From: Granulicella mallensis
Lineage (GTDB): Bacteria; Acidobacteriota; Terriglobia; Terriglobales; Acidobacteriaceae
Reading direction: 5' to 3'
DNA: 64,000 nt
NCBI RefSeq assembly: GCF_014203225.1
Contig: NZ_JACHIO010000008.1
Span: forward strand, 210,156 to 274,155
The notes below the pieces were generated by a model. The model was given only the letters and a program-made list of their open reading frames with translations. It had not been told where the DNA came from and did not search any database. The stretch's first letter is position 1. The number at the start of each line of letters is the position of its first letter. The position numbers and the translations under genes are program-made. This document shows, piece by piece, positions 60,735-64,000 of the stretch.

Positions 60735-61871
60735 CTACGCGCCTGCCAGATCAGCCCGCACACGCTCCATCGTCTCCAGATAGAACGACAGGTTGTGAAT
60801 GGAGTTCAGCGTGGCCCCCAGCGGCTCTCCACTTGCAAACAGATGCCGCAGGTAGGCGCGGGTATAGCGCTGACACACGCTGCATTTGCAGCCCTCATCG
60901 ATAGGCCGCTGGTCCTGGGCGTTGTCCTGCTTCTTGATGTTCAGGCGGACCACGGCGCTCCTGCGGTCGTTCGGGTCTTCGCGGATGAACAGCAGCCCAT
61001 GCCGACCGGCGCGCGTGGGCAGTACGCAGTCCATCATGTCGACACCCATGCGCGCGTACTCCTCGATCTCGTCGGGGTAGCCGACGCCCATCACGTAGCG
61101 CGGCTTGTCTTTGGGCAGATGCTCCAGCGTCAGTGCGATCATCTCGCGGGTCACCTCGCGGGGCTCACCGACGGCCAGGCCGCCGATCGCGTAGCCGGGA
61201 AGGTCCATCTCCACGAGCCTGTCCGCGCTCTCGCGGCGGAGGTCGGCGTACATGCCTCCCTGCACGATGCCGAAGAGCGCCTGGTGCTGGCCGCCGCGCT
61301 CCGCATGCCAGGGAACCTCGTGGCGGTGCGCCTCCCAGTAGGCCCTGGACCGTGCGGCCCAGGCGTGCGTCAGTGTCATGGAGTCGCGGGTGCGCTCCCA
61401 GCTGGCGGGCGTCTCCACGCACTCGTCGAAGACCATCATGATGTCCGCTCCGAGGGCGATCTGCACGGTCATGGAGTGCTCGGGCGAGAAGAAGTGCCTG
61501 GAGCCATCGAGGTGCGAGCGGAACTCGACGCCGTCCTCGGTGATCTTGCGCAGCTTGGCTAACGAAAATACCTGGAAGCCACCGGAGTCGGTCAGCATGG
61601 GCCGGCGCCAGCTCATGAACTTGTGTACGCCGCCGAGTGAGCGGATCAGTTCATGCCCTGGGCGCAGATACAGGTGATAGGTATTGGCCAGGATGATCTC
61701 AGCGCCACGGCCGCCAAGGGTCTCCAGCGCGTCCTGAGGAACGGCCTTTACGGTTGCCGCCGTGCCGACAGGCATAAACACCGGCGTCTGGACGACTCCG
61801 TGCGGCAACGAGAGGGCGCCGCGCCGGCCCCCCTGCTCCGTCGTATTTGCAACTTCGAATTTAAGTGACAT
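60735..61871 (-). CDS. tgt: Queuine tRNA-ribosyltransferase
   Basis: 378 aa from ATG 61871. TIM-barrel enzyme exchanging guanine 34 of certain tRNAs for preQ1 (7-aminomethyl-7-deazaguanine). Motifs: the catalytic-Asp segment LTDSGGFQVFSLAK, SYLAKV-type start GALSLPHGVVQTPVFMPVGTAA, the second Asp in VDMMDCVLPTRAGRHG, and the zinc site CKCSVC...YLRHLF near residue 330. Full length. No queA or other queuosine gene is nearby in the window. Confidence 0.96.
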   Translation of the reverse strand: MSLKFEVANTTEQGGRRGALSLPHGVVQTPVFMPVGTAATVKAVPQDALETLGGRGAEIILANTYHLYLRPGHELIRSLGGVHKFMSWRRPMLTDSGGFQVFSLAKLRKITEDGVEFRSHLDGSRHFFSPEHSMTVQIALGADIMMVFDECVETPASWERTRDSMTLTHAWAARSRAYWEAHRHEVPWHAERGGQHQALFGIVQGGMYADLRRESADRLVEMDLPGYAIGGLAVGEPREVTREMIALTLEHLPKDKPRYVMGVGYPDEIEEYARMGVDMMDCVLPTRAGRHGLLFIREDPNDRRSAVVRLNIKKQDNAQDQRPIDEGCKCSVCQRYTRAYLRHLFASGEPLGATLNSIHNLSFYLETMERVRADLAGA

Positions 61872-62294
61872 CGCCCTCCATTCTAGAAGGGCGTGGCATT
61901 GGGTGGCGTGGCATAGAACTAAGCCCCGAAAGGGCGACCCTTGTGAGTCGTAAATTCGTTGTATCGTGATGGCCTGTTCAAGACAGCGCGTAGCGCAAAT
62001 CCTGACGCTTCAGCGTCGCGGGACGGACGGAGCCGTAGCCTTTAGGCTACGGAATTCAAGCTGAGAAAAGATGTGGCCTTTAGGCCTGGGCCTTCTTTCG
62101 GCTGCGGACAAAAGGCCCGGGGCTAAAGCCCGATTCTTGCCCTGGCCCTTATTCCGTAGCCTAAAGGCTACGGCTCCCTCCGTATCCCTGATGCTGAAGC
62201 ATCAGGGAACGCGCTTCGCGCTGTGCTCAACGGGCCATTATGGCTCACCAAATAAGCTCAAGACGGTAGGGACTGACATCAAGTGCCGCCGAAG
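61872..62294. other. Repeat-bearing intergenic region
   Basis: Includes the long palindromic element at 61986-62221. The tgt promoter must lie within 61872-61985. No gene. Confidence 0.5.
61986..62221. repeat. Long palindromic element (GCGCGAAGCGC family), long form 2
   Basis: 236-bp unit bounded by GCGCGTAGCGC and GCGCTTCGCGC with GACGCTTCAGCGTC, GTAGCCTTTAGGCTAC, then the central block GATGTGGCCTTTAGGCCTGG and CTTTCGGCTGCGGACAAAA shared with the copy at 26128-26371. The conserved centre shows common descent of the two long forms. Confidence 0.7.
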
Positions 62295-62867
62295 CTACTG
62301 ATGGGGTACAGGCGGTATCGGCGGAATGGGTGGAACCGGGACGCCGCTCATGCCGCCGCCCATCTTGACGAGGTCGCCCATCGACATGTGTCCGCTCAGG
62401 TGGATGAAGGTCAGCTCTTTCGCCTCGGCGGTCATAATGACCATCTCGTTGGACTCGCCGTGCTCTCCCGACCGCGAGCAGATATCCGTCGAGCCATCCT
62501 TGTCGCGTGTATGGATAAAACAGTTCCAACTGCCGTCCGTCAGCTTTTTGCGGAAGACGTCGATGTCTTCCATGCGATACATTCCGGGTTTGTCATAGGT
62601 GTACGAGTGGATCACGATGTAGTCCATCTTGCTCGCCATCCCTCCCCCGCCCTTGGGGACCATGCCGAGCATGCTCTTGTCCATGTTCACTTCGGTTACG
62701 TCTTTCGCACCCTGCGCGAACTTCTCCGTGCCGGCGAACAGGTCGTCCTTTACCTGCGGCGCCTCGGCTCCGCTCGAAGAAACCCGTATCGTCACTTGTG
62801 CCCGCATCGGCAGTGCCGCAAGCATCGCGACCGCCAGCGTCAGATTCAAACCCAGTCTCTTTGTCAT
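62295..62867 (-). CDS. Secreted protein resembling DUF4252, in ECF sigma module
   Basis: 190 aa from ATG 62867 (22 nt after the putative anti-sigma gene). Signal peptide MTKRLGLNLTLAVAMLAALPMRAQ. The mature part has FAGTEKFAQGAKDVTEVNMDKSML, MDYIVIHSYTYDKPGMYR and SNEMVIMTAEAKELTFIHLSG, the pattern of DUF4252-type envelope proteins often encoded with ECF sigma factors. The C-terminus is Pro-rich (VPVPPIPPIPPVPHQ). It may be the effector or sensor of the sigma system. Family assignment by resemblance only. Confidence 0.65.
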   Translation of the reverse strand: MTKRLGLNLTLAVAMLAALPMRAQVTIRVSSSGAEAPQVKDDLFAGTEKFAQGAKDVTEVNMDKSMLGMVPKGGGGMASKMDYIVIHSYTYDKPGMYRMEDIDVFRKKLTDGSWNCFIHTRDKDGSTDICSRSGEHGESNEMVIMTAEAKELTFIHLSGHMSMGDLVKMGGGMSGVPVPPIPPIPPVPHQ

Positions 62868-62889
62868 CGTTCTATCCCTCACGCCTCTC

Positions 62890-63234
62890 TCAGTCGCCTA
62901 ACTTAAACCCTGCGCGTTCCAGGTGCGCGCGCGTCTGGCCGAGAGCGCGATCGGTGACGCGCATCGCCGTGTCAAACTGCTGCTGCGCCATCTCCGCCTT
63001 CTCCTGCTGCTGCCTGACGTGAATCCGTTCCGCGGCAAAGCATCCCAGCACCAGGGCTGCGGCAATCGCACCGCCTGCCCAGGCGTGCTGCCTGGCCAGC
63101 CAGACGGGCATCGTCAGCACCCTGGCGCGCACCGGCGTCTGCTTCGCGGCAAGATCCAGCACGCGGAGCGCAAACCCCTCCGGTGCGTCGACCCTTTGCA
63201 GCTCGCGTGTTAGTAGCTCTTCAAACTCGTCCAT
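62890..63234 (-). CDS. Putative anti-sigma factor, single-helix membrane protein
   Basis: 114 aa from ATG 63234 (AGGAAAG just upstream); the frame opens at 63285 but that would overlap the sigma gene. Residues 1-45: a helical N-terminus (DEFEELLTRELQRVDAPEGFALRVLDLA). Then one membrane helix (residues about 53-72, HAWAGGAIAAALVLGCFAA) and a Gln-rich coiled-coil end. Its place 31 nt after an ECF sigma gene and the cytosolic helix plus anchor suggest an anti-sigma factor; no zinc-binding (ZAS) HxxxCxxC motif is present, so it is not classical. Confidence 0.65.
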   Translation of the reverse strand: MDEFEELLTRELQRVDAPEGFALRVLDLAAKQTPVRARVLTMPVWLARQHAWAGGAIAAALVLGCFAAERIHVRQQQEKAEMAQQQFDTAMRVTDRALGQTRAHLERAGFKLGD

Positions 63235-63265
63235 CTTTCCTGCTCCGAGCTCATTCTTTTTTTCT

Positions 63266-63790
63266 TCAGGCCTGTCCACGAACATATCCCTTCATTGTCA
63301 CTGCCGCCTTGACGCGCAGCAGTTGCAATCCACGCTGCAGATGACTCTTTACCGTCGCTACCGGCTGCCCCAGCAGCTTTGCAATCTCATCCGGCGCCAT
63401 CTCTTCCTGGTACCGCAACACCACAGCCACACGCATCGACTCCGGCAGGGCCCGCAGCAACTCTTCCAGCCGCGCTTCGATACCGGCATCCAGCCGCGTG
63501 TTCTCATTCTCAACGTGCTGCTCTTCCATCCACTCTTCCGCGGCAGCCTCGGGCTGGCGGGATTTTCTCCGCAGAGCGTCGGTGGCACGATGTACGGTCA
63601 CCCGCCGCAGCCAGAAGCGCACATGGTCCGCGCTCGTCAGCCGCTCGGCACCGCGATATAGCTCCAGGAAGACGTCCTGGGCGACCTCCTCGGCCGCTCC
63701 GTACTCTCCGGTAACGCGCAGGGCGATAGAAAACACCATCTTCTGATGGGTCTCGACCAGTGTCCGAAACTGGGTTGCTTCCATGCTCAT
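63266..63790 (-). CDS. ECF-type RNA polymerase sigma factor
   Basis: 174 aa from ATG 63790 (or 63784); no strong ribosome site helps choose. Sigma region 2 is residues 8-75 (TLVETHQKMVFSIALRVTG, then AEEVAQDVFLELYRG). Region 4 is ~115-165 (RALPESMRVAVVLRYQEEM, PDEIAKLLGQPVATVKSHLQRG). An acidic linker joins them. It directs RNA polymerase to a small regulon, probably including its own operon with the putative anti-sigma and the secreted DUF4252-like protein. First gene of that operon. Confidence 0.92.
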   Translation of the reverse strand: MSMEATQFRTLVETHQKMVFSIALRVTGEYGAAEEVAQDVFLELYRGAERLTSADHVRFWLRRVTVHRATDALRRKSRQPEAAAEEWMEEQHVENENTRLDAGIEARLEELLRALPESMRVAVVLRYQEEMAPDEIAKLLGQPVATVKSHLQRGLQLLRVKAAVTMKGYVRGQA

Positions 63791-64000
63791 CCGCGCGCTT
63801 GCTTCCGTATCACTTTGCCTGCTTACTTCTCTATACGCAAAAAGAAGGCCGTCGGAATGCAAAATCTTTGCGGTGGGGAAAGAATTTTTTTTGGGGGGGC
63901 ACGTCGTTTGTTTTTCGTCGTCATCCTTCTATGAAGAGAGGCGTAGTTGTCCAGGGGTATTTTGCGAACAGATTGCGTACAGACTTCTATTCGTGCTCAT

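Noticed and set aside
1..64000. CRISPR arrays, rRNA, tRNA, attachment sites, prophage or integrative-element cores
   Set aside because: No regularly spaced direct repeats, no recognisable tRNA cloverleaf or rRNA sequence, and no integrase, phage or conjugation genes were seen. The repeats present are palindromic and dispersed.

Overview
The window looks like chromosome of an Acidobacteriota member, most likely class Terriglobia, family Acidobacteriaceae (Terriglobus/Granulicella/Edaphobacter-like). This rests on protein content (a tricorn-like S41 protease, a DUF885 peptidase, Ig/FG-GAP and NHL secreted proteins, a TonB-ExbB-ExbD-ExbD operon), high GC and very abundant palindromic intergenic repeats. 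No database search was possible, so the taxonomy is inference. I see no rRNA, tRNA or CRISPR array.

Layout. 1-10.8 kb: a DtxR-type regulator, DUF885 peptidase, a lipoprotein and a zinc-ribbon membrane protein, pyrR, an MFS exporter, a lone ExbD, a TPR lipoprotein, an SDR and a response regulator with a histone-H1-like tail. 11-14.7 kb: acetate kinase and phosphoketolase. 14.7-15.8 kb: a REPtron-like island, i.e. a frameshifted IS200-type REP transposase between copies of its own repeat. 15.8-22.3 kb: a Cus-type copper/silver efflux operon behind a small Cys-rich secreted protein. 22.6-28.3 kb: tricorn-like protease, esterase and infC with an apparent AUC start codon. 28.5-34.9 kb: an unrecognised pair of genes, an ABC exporter, an old yellow enzyme, a site-2-protease homologue and a Gly/Tyr-rich secreted protein. 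35-45 kb: purM and hemL, the TonB/Exb operon and yajC-secD-secF. 45-54 kb: an NHL-like lipoprotein, a DHA2 exporter with a divergent TetR gene, an aldo-keto reductase, a GIY-YIG gene inside a long-terminal-repeat element, a MATE exporter and an IS110 remnant. 54-64 kb: an FG-GAP protein, DoxX, an azoreductase with a divergent TetR gene, an orphan FitA-type antitoxin, tgt, and an ECF sigma/putative anti-sigma/effector module.

Functional links. yajC-secDF supports protein export for the many secreted products. TonB/Exb energises outer-membrane uptake. ackA-xfp form a phosphoketolase shunt to acetate with ATP formation. CusCBA pumps Cu(I)/Ag(I) from the periplasm. Two transporter/enzyme genes are paired with divergent TetR genes across palindromic candidate operators.

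The most distinctive feature is the density and variety of dispersed elements: (i) two ~219-bp elements that look like gene-less relatives of a 631-bp element carrying a GIY-YIG gene; (ii) a REPtron with a decayed transposase; (iii) two ~115-bp MITE-like elements with TA ends whose outer TAG is the stop codon of the neighbouring gene; (iv) long and short forms of a palindrome bounded by GCGCGAAGCGC-type sequence; (v) three composites with outer inverted arms; (vi) nested palindromes. Several may be separate repeat families, each mobilised by its own nuclease.
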